Part shown: positions 34,085 through 42,993 of the stretch, piece after piece
Position numbering within the stretch: position 1 is the stretch's first letter
Layout of the letters: each line of letters opens with the position of its first letter
DNA from: an uncultured Flavobacteriaceae bacterium
GTDB lineage: Bacteria > Bacteroidota > Bacteroidia > Flavobacteriales > Flavobacteriaceae
Reading direction: 5' to 3'
Assembly: GCA_947500585.1 (NCBI GenBank)
Contig: CANMSN010000001.1
Span: 248,001 to 312,000 of the forward strand
Length of the DNA stretch: 64,000 nucleotides
Position numbers and translations under genes: made by a program
Notes under the pieces: model-generated
The model's database searches: none
Told to the model about the DNA's origin: nothing
What the model saw: only the letters and a program-made list of their open reading frames with translations

Positions 34085-35815
34085 ATGATACATATCGAAC
34101 CAAAAATTTTAGAGCGAATTAATTCATGGTTAACTCCTGCTTTTGATGCAGAAACACAGAATACTATAAAAAATAGTATTGCAAAAAACCCTAAAGATAT
34201 TCAAGAGAGTTTTTATAAAGACCTAGAGTTTGGCACTGGCGGTATGCGAGGCGTTATGGGAGTAGGCACCAACCGTATAAATAAATATACGTTGGGTAAA
34301 AGTACTCAGGGTTTAAGCGCGTATTTACACAAACAATTTCCTAATGAAAAACCAAAAGCAGTTATTGCTTACGATTGTAGACATAATAGTAAAACCTTAG
34401 CTAAAGTTGTTGCCGATGTGTTTTCGGCAAATGGCGTTGAAGTTTATCTGTTCGAAGATTTAAGAACAACACCAGAATTATCATTTGCTGTAAAGCACCT
34501 AAATTGCCATTGTGGTATTGTTTTAACAGCATCTCATAATCCACCAGAATATAATGGTTATAAAGTGTATTGGCAAGATGGGGGTCAATTAGTACCACCA
34601 CATGATAGCGCTTTAATAAATACGATTAATGCTTTAGAATATGCCGATATTAAATTTGAAGCTAATGAAAGTTTAATTCATAGTATAGGAAAAGATGTTG
34701 ACGATGCATTTATTAATGCATCAGTAGAAAACGGATGTGTTGGTGCTACTCAAACTGCTAAAGACGATTTAACCATTGTGTTTACATCGATACATGGAAC
34801 TTCTATTACAGCTGTTCCAGAAACTCTAAAACGTGCAGGTTTTAAAAATGTACATATTGTAAAAGAACAAGAAGTTCCAGATGGCGGTTTTCCAACGGTA
34901 AAATCACCAAATCCTGAAGAGCCAGAAGCTTTAAAAATGGCATTAGAATTAGCTGAAAAGGTAAATGCTGATATTGTGATTGGTACCGATCCTGATAGTG
35001 ATAGATTGGGCGTTGCAATTCGTAATTCTGAAAACGAATTGCAATTACTTAACGGAAATCAGACCATGTTAATGATGACCGATTTCCTTTTAAAACAATG
35101 GAAAGCAGAAGGTAAAATAAAAGGTAAAGAATTTATTGCTACTACTATCGTCTCAACACCAATGCTAAACAATTTAGCCGCTACATATAATGTAGATAAT
35201 AAAATTGTTTTAACTGGTTTTAAATGGATTGCTAAATTAATTCAAGATTTTCCAGAACTAGATTTTATAGGCGGTGGTGAAGAAAGTTTTGGTTTTATGG
35301 TAGGCGATTTTGTTCGTGATAAAGATGCTGTAACATCTACCCTTTTAGCATGCGAAATTGCTGCTATTACAAAATCAAACGGTAGTTCTTTTTATGAAGA
35401 ACTTTTAAAACTTTATGTTGAACATGGTTGTTTTAAAGAAAAATTAGTATCAATTACTAAAAAAGGTATAGAAGGTGCTCAAGAAATTAAACAAATGATG
35501 ATTGACGCTCGTGAAAACCCTTTTAAAATCATTAATGGGTCTAAAGTTGTGAAAATTGAAGATTATGATTTATCAACATCTAAAAATATGACAACTGGTG
35601 AGATAACTACAATTGATATCCCAAAATCGAACGTATTAATTTATTATACTGAAGATGGAAGTCAAGTAGCATTAAGACCAAGTGGAACAGAACCAAAGAT
35701 AAAATTCTACGTAAGTGTAAATACAGAACTGAAATCTGTAGACCATTTTAAAGAAACTGAAATCGCTCTAGATAACAAAGCTGAAGCGATCTTAAAGGAT
35801 ATGAACCTTATTTAA
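34085..35815 (+). CDS. Phospho-sugar mutase (phosphoglucomutase/phosphomannomutase)
   Basis: This 576-aa enzyme has the alpha-D-phosphohexomutase signatures: phosphoserine loop [13 protein letters not shown] (Ser ~150), metal loop D-P-D-S-D-R (~302-307), sugar loop G-G-G-E-E-S-F-G-F (~397-405) and phosphate loop R-P-S-G-T-E-P-K (~541-548). It interconverts hexose 1- and 6-phosphates. The size and the E-F-G-T-G-G-M-R-G start match the long bacterial PGM/phosphopentomutase-like group. Its stop codon overlaps the ABC exporter start by one base (TAATG). Confidence 0.94.
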   Translation: MIHIEPKILERINSWLTPAFDAETQNTIKNSIAKNPKDIQESFYKDLEFGTGGMRGVMGVGTNRINKYTLGKSTQGLSAYLHKQFPNEKPKAVIAYDCRHNSKTLAKVVADVFSANGVEVYLFEDLRTTPELSFAVKHLNCHCGIVLTASHNPPEYNGYKVYWQDGGQLVPPHDSALINTINALEYADIKFEANESLIHSIGKDVDDAFINASVENGCVGATQTAKDDLTIVFTSIHGTSITAVPETLKRAGFKNVHIVKEQEVPDGGFPTVKSPNPEEPEALKMALELAEKVNADIVIGTDPDSDRLGVAIRNSENELQLLNGNQTMLMMTDFLLKQWKAEGKIKGKEFIATTIVSTPMLNNLAATYNVDNKIVLTGFKWIAKLIQDFPELDFIGGGEESFGFMVGDFVRDKDAVTSTLLACEIAAITKSNGSSFYEELLKLYVEHGCFKEKLVSITKKGIEGAQEIKQMMIDARENPFKIINGSKVVKIEDYDLSTSKNMTTGEITTIDIPKSNVLIYYTEDGSQVALRPSGTEPKIKFYVSVNTELKSVDHFKETEIALDNKAEAILKDMNLI

Positions 35816-37644
35816 TGAATCATTTTTTTAATATATTAAGGTATGCAAAACCTTATAAAAGTTTTGCCATAGGACACATTATTTCTAATGTGTTTTTTGC
35901 TTTATTTGGTGCTTTATCTTTTATAGCTTTAATCCCCATGTTAGATATTTTGTTTGAAAAAAAAGACAAAATAGAACCCATAGTAAAACCAATTTATAAA
36001 GGTATTGGCTCTTTAAAGGATTTTTATAAAGATTATTTAGCTTATCAAGTAAACCTGTATGCCGAAAACGATCCACAAAAAGCATTATTATTAGTTGTCG
36101 GTTTAATAATTTCTTTATTTCTATTAAAGAATATTTTTGGCTATTTAGCCAATTATTTTATGGTTTTTCTTAGAAATGGTGTTGTTCGTGATTTAAGAAA
36201 TGCTGTGTATAAAAAAACTGTTGAGCTTCCCCTTTCTTATTTTTCTGAACAGAAAAAAGGAGACATTATGGCTAGAGTAACTAATGATGTTTCTACACTT
36301 CAATATTCAATGCTACCCGTTTTAGAATTAATTGCCAGAGAACCCCTAATGATTATTTTCACTATTATAATGATGCTAATTATTAGTTTAAAACTCACAG
36401 TTTTCGTATTTATTTTTATTCCATTATCAGGTATAATCATTTCAAAAATTGGTAAAAGTCTAAAACGTAAATCTGATCGCGTTCAAAGCGAACAAGGTGT
36501 TATTTTATCTACTTTAGAGGAAACACTTACTGGATTACGCATCATAAAGGGGTTTAATGCTGAATACAAATTTGATACAAAATTTAGAGAATCAACCCAT
36601 CGCTTTTATAACTTTTCAAATAAGCTTTTAAATCGTCAAAACCTCGCATCACCAACAAGTGAATTTCTTGGAATTTTGGTGATTTCTATATTATTATGGT
36701 ATGGCGGTCAACTTGTATTAGTTGATAAATCGCTTGATGGTAGTTCGTTTATAGCATACATGGGTTTAGCATACAATATTATGGTTCCTGCTAAAGCCAT
36801 TTCTCGTGGTCTATATAATATCAAACAAGGTAATGCCGCTGCAGAACGTATTCAAGAAATTATTGATACTCCAAATCCATTAAAAGATAAAGAAGATGCC
36901 ATTACCAAAATAAGTTTTGATTCACAAATAGAATTTAAAAATATTTCGTTCAAATATCTAGATGAGTTTGTACTAAAAGATTTTTCGCTTACCATTCCTA
37001 AAGGCAAAACAGTTGCTTTAGTTGGTCAATCTGGTAGTGGTAAATCTACCATTACTAATCTAATCACACGATTTTATCATGTTAATAAAGGAGAAATTTT
37101 AATTGATGGCATAAATATTAACGATATAACTACAAGCTCTTTAAGAAGCCAATTAGGTATTGTAACACAAGACGCCATTCTTTTTAATGACAGTATTAAA
37201 AACAATTTAAAACTTGGTAATGATAATGCTACCGATGACGAGATTATTGAAGCTCTAAAAATTGCCAATGCTTGGGAATTTGTTAAAGACTTACCTGAAA
37301 CTATTGAAACCAATATTGGTGACTCTGGAAACAAACTTTCTGGTGGACAAAAACAACGTTTAAGTATTGCGAGAGCCGTATTAAAAAGTCCGCCAATAAT
37401 GGTGCTAGATGAAGCGACCTCAGCTTTAGATACTGAAAGCGAACGTTCAGTTCAAGTTGCCTTAGAAAATATGATGAAAAATAGAACATCAATTGTTATT
37501 GCACATAGATTATCTACAATTCAAAACGCAGACCAAATTGTGGTTTTAAATAAAGGAGAAATTGTTGAACAAGGTAAGCATAATGAGCTAATAGCTAAAA
37601 AAGGTGTCTACCAAAAACTGGTAGATATGCAAAGTTTTGAATAA
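35815..37644 (+). CDS. ABC exporter, fused membrane and ATPase domains (MsbA-like)
   Basis: This 609-aa protein has six membrane helices (~15-320) followed by an ATPase domain (~365-609). Walker A is G-Q-S-G-S-G-K-S-T (~404-412), the signature is L-S-G-G-Q-K-Q-R (~508), Walker B is I-M-V-L-D-E-A-T-S-A-L-D (~528-539) and the switch is A-H-R-L-S-T-I. It likely works as a homodimer, as in MsbA lipid A flippases; the exact cargo is unproven. Translation is coupled to the mutase gene. Confidence 0.93.
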   Translation: MNHFFNILRYAKPYKSFAIGHIISNVFFALFGALSFIALIPMLDILFEKKDKIEPIVKPIYKGIGSLKDFYKDYLAYQVNLYAENDPQKALLLVVGLIISLFLLKNIFGYLANYFMVFLRNGVVRDLRNAVYKKTVELPLSYFSEQKKGDIMARVTNDVSTLQYSMLPVLELIAREPLMIIFTIIMMLIISLKLTVFVFIFIPLSGIIISKIGKSLKRKSDRVQSEQGVILSTLEETLTGLRIIKGFNAEYKFDTKFRESTHRFYNFSNKLLNRQNLASPTSEFLGILVISILLWYGGQLVLVDKSLDGSSFIAYMGLAYNIMVPAKAISRGLYNIKQGNAAAERIQEIIDTPNPLKDKEDAITKISFDSQIEFKNISFKYLDEFVLKDFSLTIPKGKTVALVGQSGSGKSTITNLITRFYHVNKGEILIDGININDITTSSLRSQLGIVTQDAILFNDSIKNNLKLGNDNATDDEIIEALKIANAWEFVKDLPETIETNIGDSGNKLSGGQKQRLSIARAVLKSPPIMVLDEATSALDTESERSVQVALENMMKNRTSIVIAHRLSTIQNADQIVVLNKGEIVEQGKHNELIAKKGVYQKLVDMQSFE

Positions 37645-37664
37645 GTTTTCAAAAAATTATAAAT

Positions 37665-37702
37665 AAAAAAGGATAGAGATTTGGGCTTCTATCCTTTTTT
37701 TG
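37665..37702 (+). terminator. Rho-independent terminator
   Basis: A stem aaaaaaggataga / tctatcctttttt with a ~10-nt loop and T-tract lies 20 bp after the ABC exporter stop. Confidence 0.85.
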
Positions 37703-37794
37703 TTCATTGCTAGACTTGGGGACGACTAACAACATAAGTAGGTTTATGTTACAAACATATAATAAAAAACCATTTCTTACAAGAAAAAACACAC

Positions 37795-37827
37795 TTAATC
37801 GGTAATAAATTACATTTAATCGATAAT
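37795..37827. promoter_or_regulatory. Pair of 12-bp direct repeats upstream of the ECF sigma gene
   Basis: TTAATCGGTAAT (37795-37806) and TTAATCGATAAT (37816-37827) are one mismatch apart and spaced 21 bp start to start, two helical turns, in the 290-bp gap before the sigma operon. Possible tandem activator or repressor sites. Nothing else is visible in the gap except the terminator. Confidence 0.35.
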
Positions 37828-37934
37828 TTAAATCCTAAACTACTGATAAACAAGTGTTTATTTTTTAATAAAAATTAAAAACTAGGCTTTTAAACTTTTA
37901 GTATATTTAACAGTCTAACCTCTAAAGTATTTTC

Positions 37935-38477
37935 TTGATAGACGAAGTACAATTATTAATAAAATTAAAATCGGAAGACTATAAAGAGCAGGCCTTTAGA
38001 GATTTAATAAAGCTTTATAAGGAACGTTTGTATTGGCATATCCGTAATATTGTGAAGTCGCATGATGATGCAGATGATGTACTTCAGAATACTTTCATAA
38101 AGATTTACAAAAATATTCATAACTTTAAAGGAGATAGTAAATTATTTTCTTGGATGTATCGTATTGCAACCAATGAGTCAATTACGTTTATAAACAAAAA
38201 CGCAAAACGCTTACAAACCACAAATGAAGAAGTACAGCAATTAGCCATAAATAATTTAACTTCAGATGTATATTTTGAAGGTGATGAAATTCAGCTTAAA
38301 TTACAAAAAGCCATTGCTACTTTGCCAGAAAAACAACAATTAGTATTTAATATGAAATATTTTGAAGATATTAAATATAAAGATATGGCAGATATTTTAG
38401 AAACTAGCGAAGGTGCTTTAAAAGCATCATACCATATTGCAGTAAAAAAAATTGAAGCTTATTTAACTCAAAATTAA
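37935..38477 (+). CDS. ECF-type RNA polymerase sigma factor
   Basis: This 180-aa protein starts at TTG (37935); an in-frame stop four codons upstream leaves no other choice. Region 2 has D-D-A-D-D-V-L-Q-N-T-F-I-K-I-Y near 44-58 and F-S-W-M-Y-R-I-A-T-N-E near 72-82. Region 4 has L-P-E-K-Q-Q-L-V-F-N-M-K-Y near 132 and I-K-Y-K-D-M-A-D-I-L-E-T-S-E-G-A-L-K-A-S. It heads a three-gene operon with a membrane protein and a small periplasmic sensor-like protein. Confidence 0.93.
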   Translation: MIDEVQLLIKLKSEDYKEQAFRDLIKLYKERLYWHIRNIVKSHDDADDVLQNTFIKIYKNIHNFKGDSKLFSWMYRIATNESITFINKNAKRLQTTNEEVQQLAINNLTSDVYFEGDEIQLKLQKAIATLPEKQQLVFNMKYFEDIKYKDMADILETSEGALKASYHIAVKKIEAYLTQN

Positions 38478-38510
38478 ACCTTTAATAAAACTATTAGTCT
38501 TAGTATTAAG

Positions 38511-39008
38511 ATGAAAAACAAAAAATTACATAATATAAAAGAAACAGGATTAAAAGTTCCAAAAGATTATTTTGATAATCTTGAAGATACTGTTTTGCGT
38601 CATATTAAACTCAAAGAATTATCTAGTGAGTCAGGTTTTAAAACACCCAAAAATTATTTTGATACTTTAGAAGATAGTATTTTAAGTAAAACCTCTGAAA
38701 AAGAACATATAAAAGTTATTTCCCTTTTTAGTAGAAGAAACCTTATTTATGCTTCTAGTATTGCAGCAGCTATTCTATTACTTTTTAACCTTTCTATTTC
38801 TGAAAAAAAATCAGATTGGGATAAATTAGATAGTGAAACTGTTGAAAATTATATTATTGAAGAGAATATCGGATCTTACGAAATAGCATCTTTATTATCT
38901 GAAGATTCTTTTATAGAAGATGATTTTGCTATCCATAGTCTTAATCAAGAAAATGTTGAAAACTACTTATTAGATAATTTAGATATTGACGATTTAATTA
39001 TTGAATAA
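38511..39008 (+). CDS. Membrane protein of the ECF module, likely anti-sigma
   Basis: This 165-aa protein has a cytosolic N-terminal part, one membrane segment (~84-100) and an acidic external tail (D-D-L-I-I-E end). The cytosolic part holds an internal duplication: V-P-K-D-Y-F-D-N-L-E-D-T-V-L (~16-29) and T-P-K-N-Y-F-D-T-L-E-D-S-I-L (~44-57). The position between the sigma gene and the sensor gene suggests it holds the sigma factor at the membrane. The duplicated P-x-x-Y-F-D motif may be the sigma-binding element. This role is inferred. Confidence 0.72.
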   Translation: MKNKKLHNIKETGLKVPKDYFDNLEDTVLRHIKLKELSSESGFKTPKNYFDTLEDSILSKTSEKEHIKVISLFSRRNLIYASSIAAAILLLFNLSISEKKSDWDKLDSETVENYIIEENIGSYEIASLLSEDSFIEDDFAIHSLNQENVENYLLDNLDIDDLIIE

Positions 39009-39023
39009 AACACCTATTTACAA

Positions 39024-39470
39024 ATGAAAACTTATATCATTACAATATTTATTCTATTATTTTCAGTTAGCCTTTTTGCACAACAGAACAGAGATCGTGT
39101 AAAGGCGCTAAAAGTATCTTTTATAACTGAAAAATTAGATTTAACCCCAAAAGAAGCTCAAGCTTTCTGGCCTATTTACAATGCTTATGATGACAAATCT
39201 AATAAAATTAAGCATGAAGATATGCGAAGTATTCGTAGAGAAATTAAGCAAAATTTAAGTACGCTTACTGATGCAAAAGCATCAGAATTATTGGATAGAT
39301 TTATAGAAGCCGAAAATAATTTACATGAAGAGCACATGGAATTAGTTTCTAAGCTAAAAAAAATAATTTCGCCTCAAAAAATAATTTTATTAAAATCTGC
39401 TGAAGATGATTTTAAGAGAAAACTCTTCGATCAGTATAAAAGGAAACGTGGTGAATTAAATAATAAATAA
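39024..39470 (+). CDS. Periplasmic Spy/CpxP-like 'sensor of ECF sigma factor'
   Basis: This 148-aa exported protein has a signal peptide ending S-L-F-A-Q and a helical mature part. It carries K-L-D-L-T-P-K-E-A-Q-A-F-W-P-I-Y-N, the first-helix motif typical of Bacteroidota sensors of ECF sigma factors. The tail is basic (K-R-K-R-G). It probably senses metal or misfolded envelope proteins and signals through the membrane protein encoded 15 bp upstream. Confidence 0.82.
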   Translation: MKTYIITIFILLFSVSLFAQQNRDRVKALKVSFITEKLDLTPKEAQAFWPIYNAYDDKSNKIKHEDMRSIRREIKQNLSTLTDAKASELLDRFIEAENNLHEEHMELVSKLKKIISPQKIILLKSAEDDFKRKLFDQYKRKRGELNNK

Positions 39471-39503
39471 AAAAACGAGAAGCAGTTAGCTTCTCGTTTT
39501 TTT
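39469..39503. terminator. Bidirectional terminator
   Basis: A 15-bp perfect stem aaaaaaacgagaagc / gcttctcgttttttt with a 5-nt loop overlaps the ends of two converging genes. Confidence 0.9.
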
Positions 39504-40554
39504 ATTCTCTGAAAGTCAGTTTAGAAATTCTGCCTTTTCCAGCGGTATAAGCTACACTATCGTTTAAGAACCGAATTGTATAAAAACCTTCATCGCTTAA
39601 ATGTTTCCAAGATTCACCAGAATCGTTACTATAATCAATACCCTTAAAACCAACAACAACTAATTCTTCACCTCTTCTATTTGGAATATACTGCACACAA
39701 CTTCTATATCCTGGAGCCTTACCATCTGCAACAATTTCCCAGGTTTTACCGCCATCATTAGTTCTCATTTTATTAGCATTATTGTTATCTGGTTTGGTGT
39801 AATCGCCTCCAATGGCAAAACCATTTAATTCATCATAAAAATCGATGGAATACATTCCTGTAGTCTCTTTTCCTTGAATAATTGGCGTATCAAAAACCTG
39901 CCATGTTTTTCCTTTATCTGGTGAATATAAAACTCTACTTGCCTTTCCTCCTGTAGCTACCCATATTTTATTACCAACAATAGCAATATTGGTATCGCTT
40001 GCTGCAAAAGCTGCTTCTCCACTTTTAGCTTTTGGCAAATCATTACAAGATATTTTTTTCCATATATTACCACTATCTCTGGTGATTATGATGCTCATAC
40101 AACCATCGGTTGGATCTCCAATAGCAATACCTTCTTCATCGTTCCAAAAAGTCATAGAATCATAGAAAACACCTTCTTTAGCTTCTTTATAAACCAATTC
40201 CATTTTTCCATGACTTCCCGTTTTGTATAATAATGCAGGATTATCAATACTTAACATAAAAAAATCACCACTTGTATGAGTTACCGCTCTAAAATGTAAA
40301 TCTACACTATCGTACTTTTGAACAGATTTTTGCCATAATTCTCTCTTAGAACTGTATAGCCCAAAAACACCCTTATTAGATGCAAAAGCTAAACTTTTAT
40401 CATTAAGAATTTCTATAGCTCTTATACTCAATAACGAATCTTCTAAAAGTGTTTCTATTTTAACCTCAGAAATATTTCTAGGTACATTAGCTTCCTTTTT
40501 TCCGCAAGAAAATAAAAGCATCACCATTAATAACAAAAAGAAAAACTGTTTCAT
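39502..40554 (-). CDS. BNR/YCF48-like beta-propeller lipoprotein
   Basis: I start at the ATG at 40554 (350 aa), because it opens a good lipoprotein signal (M-V-M-L-L-F-S-C). A TTG three codons upstream is unlikely. The mature protein is a beta-propeller with Asp-box-like repeats: T-R-D-S-G-N-I-W, S-P-D-K-G-K-T-W, T-N-D-G-G-K-T-W and S-N-D-S-G-E-S-W, spaced about 45-65 residues. This matches the 'photosystem II stability/WD40-YVTN-BNR' group. Ligand unknown; it is likely an envelope binding protein. Confidence 0.85.
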   Translation of the reverse strand: MKQFFFLLLMVMLLFSCGKKEANVPRNISEVKIETLLEDSLLSIRAIEILNDKSLAFASNKGVFGLYSSKRELWQKSVQKYDSVDLHFRAVTHTSGDFFMLSIDNPALLYKTGSHGKMELVYKEAKEGVFYDSMTFWNDEEGIAIGDPTDGCMSIIITRDSGNIWKKISCNDLPKAKSGEAAFAASDTNIAIVGNKIWVATGGKASRVLYSPDKGKTWQVFDTPIIQGKETTGMYSIDFYDELNGFAIGGDYTKPDNNNANKMRTNDGGKTWEIVADGKAPGYRSCVQYIPNRRGEELVVVGFKGIDYSNDSGESWKHLSDEGFYTIRFLNDSVAYTAGKGRISKLTFRE

Positions 40555-40578
40555 AAATTTCAAGTTTCTATAAAAATA

Positions 40579-40612
40579 GATAAAGCTTCATGAATTAACA
40601 CGAAGCTTTATC
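40579..40612 (-). terminator. Terminator-like hairpin after the SCO pseudogene
   Basis: An 11-bp stem gataaagcttc / gaagctttatc is followed on the minus strand by TATTTTTAT. Confidence 0.65.
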
Positions 40613-41083
40613 AACAAAATAGAACTAACTTAACTAAATTTCTTTTTTGCAATATTTTAATATGCCTTTTTAAACGTTCTAAATCAATCTCTGAAGTACC
40701 ATTAAACGCCTCTTATACAACCTTGTTCATCTATTAAAATAAAATTTTAGGCATGTATAAAATCACTTTCATCTTGAGTCTTTATAAAATCTTCATCAGT
40801 AAAATAACCGTTTTTAGCAATATCATATAGTTCCTCTTTATTTCCTGTAACCAAATGCCATTTATCAACATTTACTCCATTTCGTTCTGCATATTGTTTT
40901 AAAATAGGAATAGAATCTTTCCAAGGCATTACAGTGTGGGAAAGCAACTTTATATCATCATTTTTTAAATAATATTCTTGTAGGTTTCTCATGTTTTTAA
41001 TAAGCTTAGGCCAAATGCCAGGGTAACTTGTAAATTACTAATAAAGGGAATACTAAAAAAGTTTTGAGATTTTGCATATTCAT
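40611..41083 (-). pseudogene. Degraded SCO family gene
   Basis: An open stretch at 40747-40992 covers only the middle of an SCO domain (L-L-S-H-T-V-M-P, W-H-L-V-T-G-N-K-E-E, S-D-F-I-H). Reading on shows decay. A stop follows F-I-H-A. The next codons in frame still read N-F-I-L-I-D-E-Q-G, and then a frameshift leads into N-G-T-S-E-I-D-L-E-R-L. Upstream, the frame reads S-Y-P-G-I-W-P-K where the intact copy has S-C-P-G-I-C-P-K, so both copper ligands are lost. A signal-peptide-like start (M-Q-N-L-K-T-F-L-V) at 41083 is joined after an apparent internal deletion. It lies 70 bp downstream of the intact paralogue, so it is a dead tandem copy. Confidence 0.85.
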
Positions 41084-41152
41084 ATTTTATGAATAAAACT
41101 CTACTAAATAAATAAAGTTCAATTTAAAAGTATGAAAATGAATTATTCTCTA

Positions 41153-41848
41153 CTAGTTTTCTTCCTTTAAAGCTTTAATATCAATGATTAATTGTGCCAT
41201 AGAAGCGTTATTTAAACCATTATAAATACCCCTAATATGCTTGTTTTTATCAATCAACAAAAAATTTTCGGTGTGTAGAAAATCGTCAATACTTTTTTGC
41301 TCTCCTAAATCATTTTCAATAAAATAAAAATCTCTTCCTAAACTATATATTTCTGCCTTATCTCCAGTTACTAAATGCCATTTACCATCAATAACACCAT
41401 TGTTTCTCGCATAATCTTTAAGAACAGAAACAGAATCTACACTGGGCGTTACAGAATGTGATAAGAGTAACACCTCCGAGTCGGTCTTAAACGCTTCTTG
41501 AATTTTAAACATATTCTTTGTCATTTTTGGACAAATACCGGGGCAGCTTGCAAAAAAGAAATCTGTGATATAGATTTTATTATCAAACGTTTTTTGAGTT
41601 ATCGTATCTCCTAACTGATTGATTAATTTAAAATCAGGTATTTTATGAAACGCCTTTTCTTCCTTAGAGCTTGGTGTTATCCAATTTGGTGTAAACGATT
41701 CCTCGTTATAATATGGTAAATATTCAATTCTACTAGTTTCTAAAACTTCTATATTTTCTTTTTTAAATTGTTTTTTACAACCTAATGCAATTACTAATAA
41801 AAAAAGTAATACGATTCTATAATTTTTTTTTCCTAATAATAACTTCAT
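41153..41848 (-). CDS. SCO family lipoprotein (SCO1/SenC)
   Basis: This 231-aa protein has a lipoprotein signal (V-I-A-L-G-C, Cys near 24). The thioredoxin-like domain has the CxxxC motif S-C-P-G-I-C-P-K-M (~108-116), then L-L-S-H-S-V-T-P and the conserved histidine in F-L-H-T-E-N-F near 194. It is expected to serve in copper delivery or reduction for cytochrome oxidase. It shares the I-P-D-F-K-L-I-N-Q-x-G-D-T-I-T-Q block with the product of 14238-14870, so the two are paralogues. Confidence 0.92.
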   Translation of the reverse strand: MKLLLGKKNYRIVLLFLLVIALGCKKQFKKENIEVLETSRIEYLPYYNEESFTPNWITPSSKEEKAFHKIPDFKLINQLGDTITQKTFDNKIYITDFFFASCPGICPKMTKNMFKIQEAFKTDSEVLLLSHSVTPSVDSVSVLKDYARNNGVIDGKWHLVTGDKAEIYSLGRDFYFIENDLGEQKSIDDFLHTENFLLIDKNKHIRGIYNGLNNASMAQLIIDIKALKEEN

Positions 41849-41913
41849 CTTCTAATCTATAACATGAATTTGCTCTTCTCACACCAAAAATACGACCATT
41901 TTTGACAACTTAA

Positions 41914-42018
41914 CTATTTGTTTAAAAGAGAATTATAAGTAATAAAAATGTTTAAAATTAGTAACATGATTATTAAAAATAAGAGACTGATGATTAATGC
42001 TTTTTTGTTGATTTTCAT
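41914..42018 (-). CDS. Possible tiny single-pass membrane protein (34 aa)
   Basis: An ATG at 42018 opens a 34-codon frame ending in TAG: M-K-I-N-K-K-A, then about 22 hydrophobic residues (L-I-I-S-L-L-F-L-I-I-M-L-L), then N-S-L-L-N-K. The leader is A-rich like other starts here. Positive-inside charge and a single helix are what a real small membrane protein would show, but AT-rich DNA gives such frames by chance. It occupies part of the 380-bp gap between the SCO and EF-hand genes; the remainder holds only a terminator (42147-42183). Confidence 0.35.
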   Translation of the reverse strand: MKINKKALIISLLFLIIMLLILNIFITYNSLLNK

Positions 42019-42146
42019 TTAGTTTAGTTATGGTTTATTTACTTTTTGATGTATTTCTTAAAAAAAACTTGTGCTAGACCTTAATTCTATTTAAGAACAA
42101 ACACTCTTTTAAACCTATTTCACAACCTAAAATGAGGTTTGTTAAA

Positions 42147-42183
42147 TAAAAAGCTCCATAAAAAATATTATGAAGCTTTTTAA
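42147..42183. terminator. Terminator after the EF-hand gene
   Basis: A stem aaaaagctccataa / ttatgaagctttttt (one G-U) lies 45 bp past the stop of the minus-strand EF-hand gene. Confidence 0.78.
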
Positions 42184-42228
42184 ACTAACTACCAATCAAC
42201 CAAACATTATTTATACAATCATAACTTA

Positions 42229-42711
42229 TTATTTTCTTTTTGCCTTAGATGCATTCTCTAATTCTTTCAGAGTTAAAAACCCATCTTCATCAGCATCTAT
42301 TTTTTCAAAATCTTTTGCTAAATGCCCCCTTGCTTCTTTTTTACTCAACTTACTATCATTATCAGTATCCATTTCTTTGAATAATTCTGCTGTATTGGGC
42401 TTTTGCTTAGTATTACCTTGTTGCTGATTTCTTTGTCGCTCTGGTTTTGGAGCCTTTTCTAATTCTTCTTTGGTAATAAAACCATTTTCATCTATATCGA
42501 TTTTAGAAAAATCTTTTGATAACGGACCTTTTACTTCTTTTAATGATAATTTACCATCTTCATTAACATCCATCATTTTGAATATTTCGTCGGTAGTTGG
42601 TCGCTGTTGCCTGTTTTGGTTTCCGTTAGAAGGTTGTGCCGTTAAAACAATTGAAAAAAGGCATGCTATTATTCCTGAAAACAAGCGTACTTTATGTGTA
42701 TTAAATTTCAT
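42229..42711 (-). CDS. Exported EF-hand calcium-binding protein
   Basis: This 160-aa protein has a signal peptide ending V-L-T-A-Q and four EF-hand loops in two pairs: D-V-N-E-D-G-K-L-S-L-K-E, D-I-D-E-N-G-F-I-T-K-E-E, D-T-D-N-D-S-K-L-S-K-K-E and D-A-D-E-D-G-F-L-T-L-K-E. The pairs are joined by a Q/N-rich linker (~88-105). Pair 2 looks like a duplication of pair 1. It should bind calcium outside the cytoplasm. EF-hand proteins often accompany CotH genes; the CotH gene here is 280 bp upstream on the same strand. Confidence 0.92.
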   Translation of the reverse strand: MKFNTHKVRLFSGIIACLFSIVLTAQPSNGNQNRQQRPTTDEIFKMMDVNEDGKLSLKEVKGPLSKDFSKIDIDENGFITKEELEKAPKPERQRNQQQGNTKQKPNTAELFKEMDTDNDSKLSKKEARGHLAKDFEKIDADEDGFLTLKELENASKAKRK

Positions 42712-42812
42712 GATTTTATTTTATTGTTATGATTATTTAGATGTTGATTATTTTAAAATACTTGTGTAACAATTTGTTTTTAACAATTATTTATGATTTT
42801 GTTTATAAAATA

Positions 42813-42942
42813 AGCTGTCTAAAAAAGTATCATTCTAAATGCTATGAAGAATTTCTAAAAATTTTAATATTTTGATTTTTTAGATAAATAAGATTCTTCG
42901 CTTTGCTCTGAATGACAACGATCATCGCTTTTTAGACAGCCT
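42813..42942. mobile_element. MITE-like inverted-repeat element (~130 bp)
   Basis: Terminal inverted repeats AGCTGTCTAAAAAAG (42813-42827) and CTTTTTAGACAGCC (42928-42941) bracket the element. Inside, a second imperfect pair of ~27 nt (tcattctaaatgctatgaag ... cttcgctttgctctgaatga) lets the whole element fold into one long hairpin with an AT-rich centre. It has no coding capacity. No clear target duplication is visible. Confidence 0.65.
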
Positions 42943-42993
42943 CTTTTAAAACAAAGCTACTAATCAAATACATTCTTATGACTTATTATTTTA

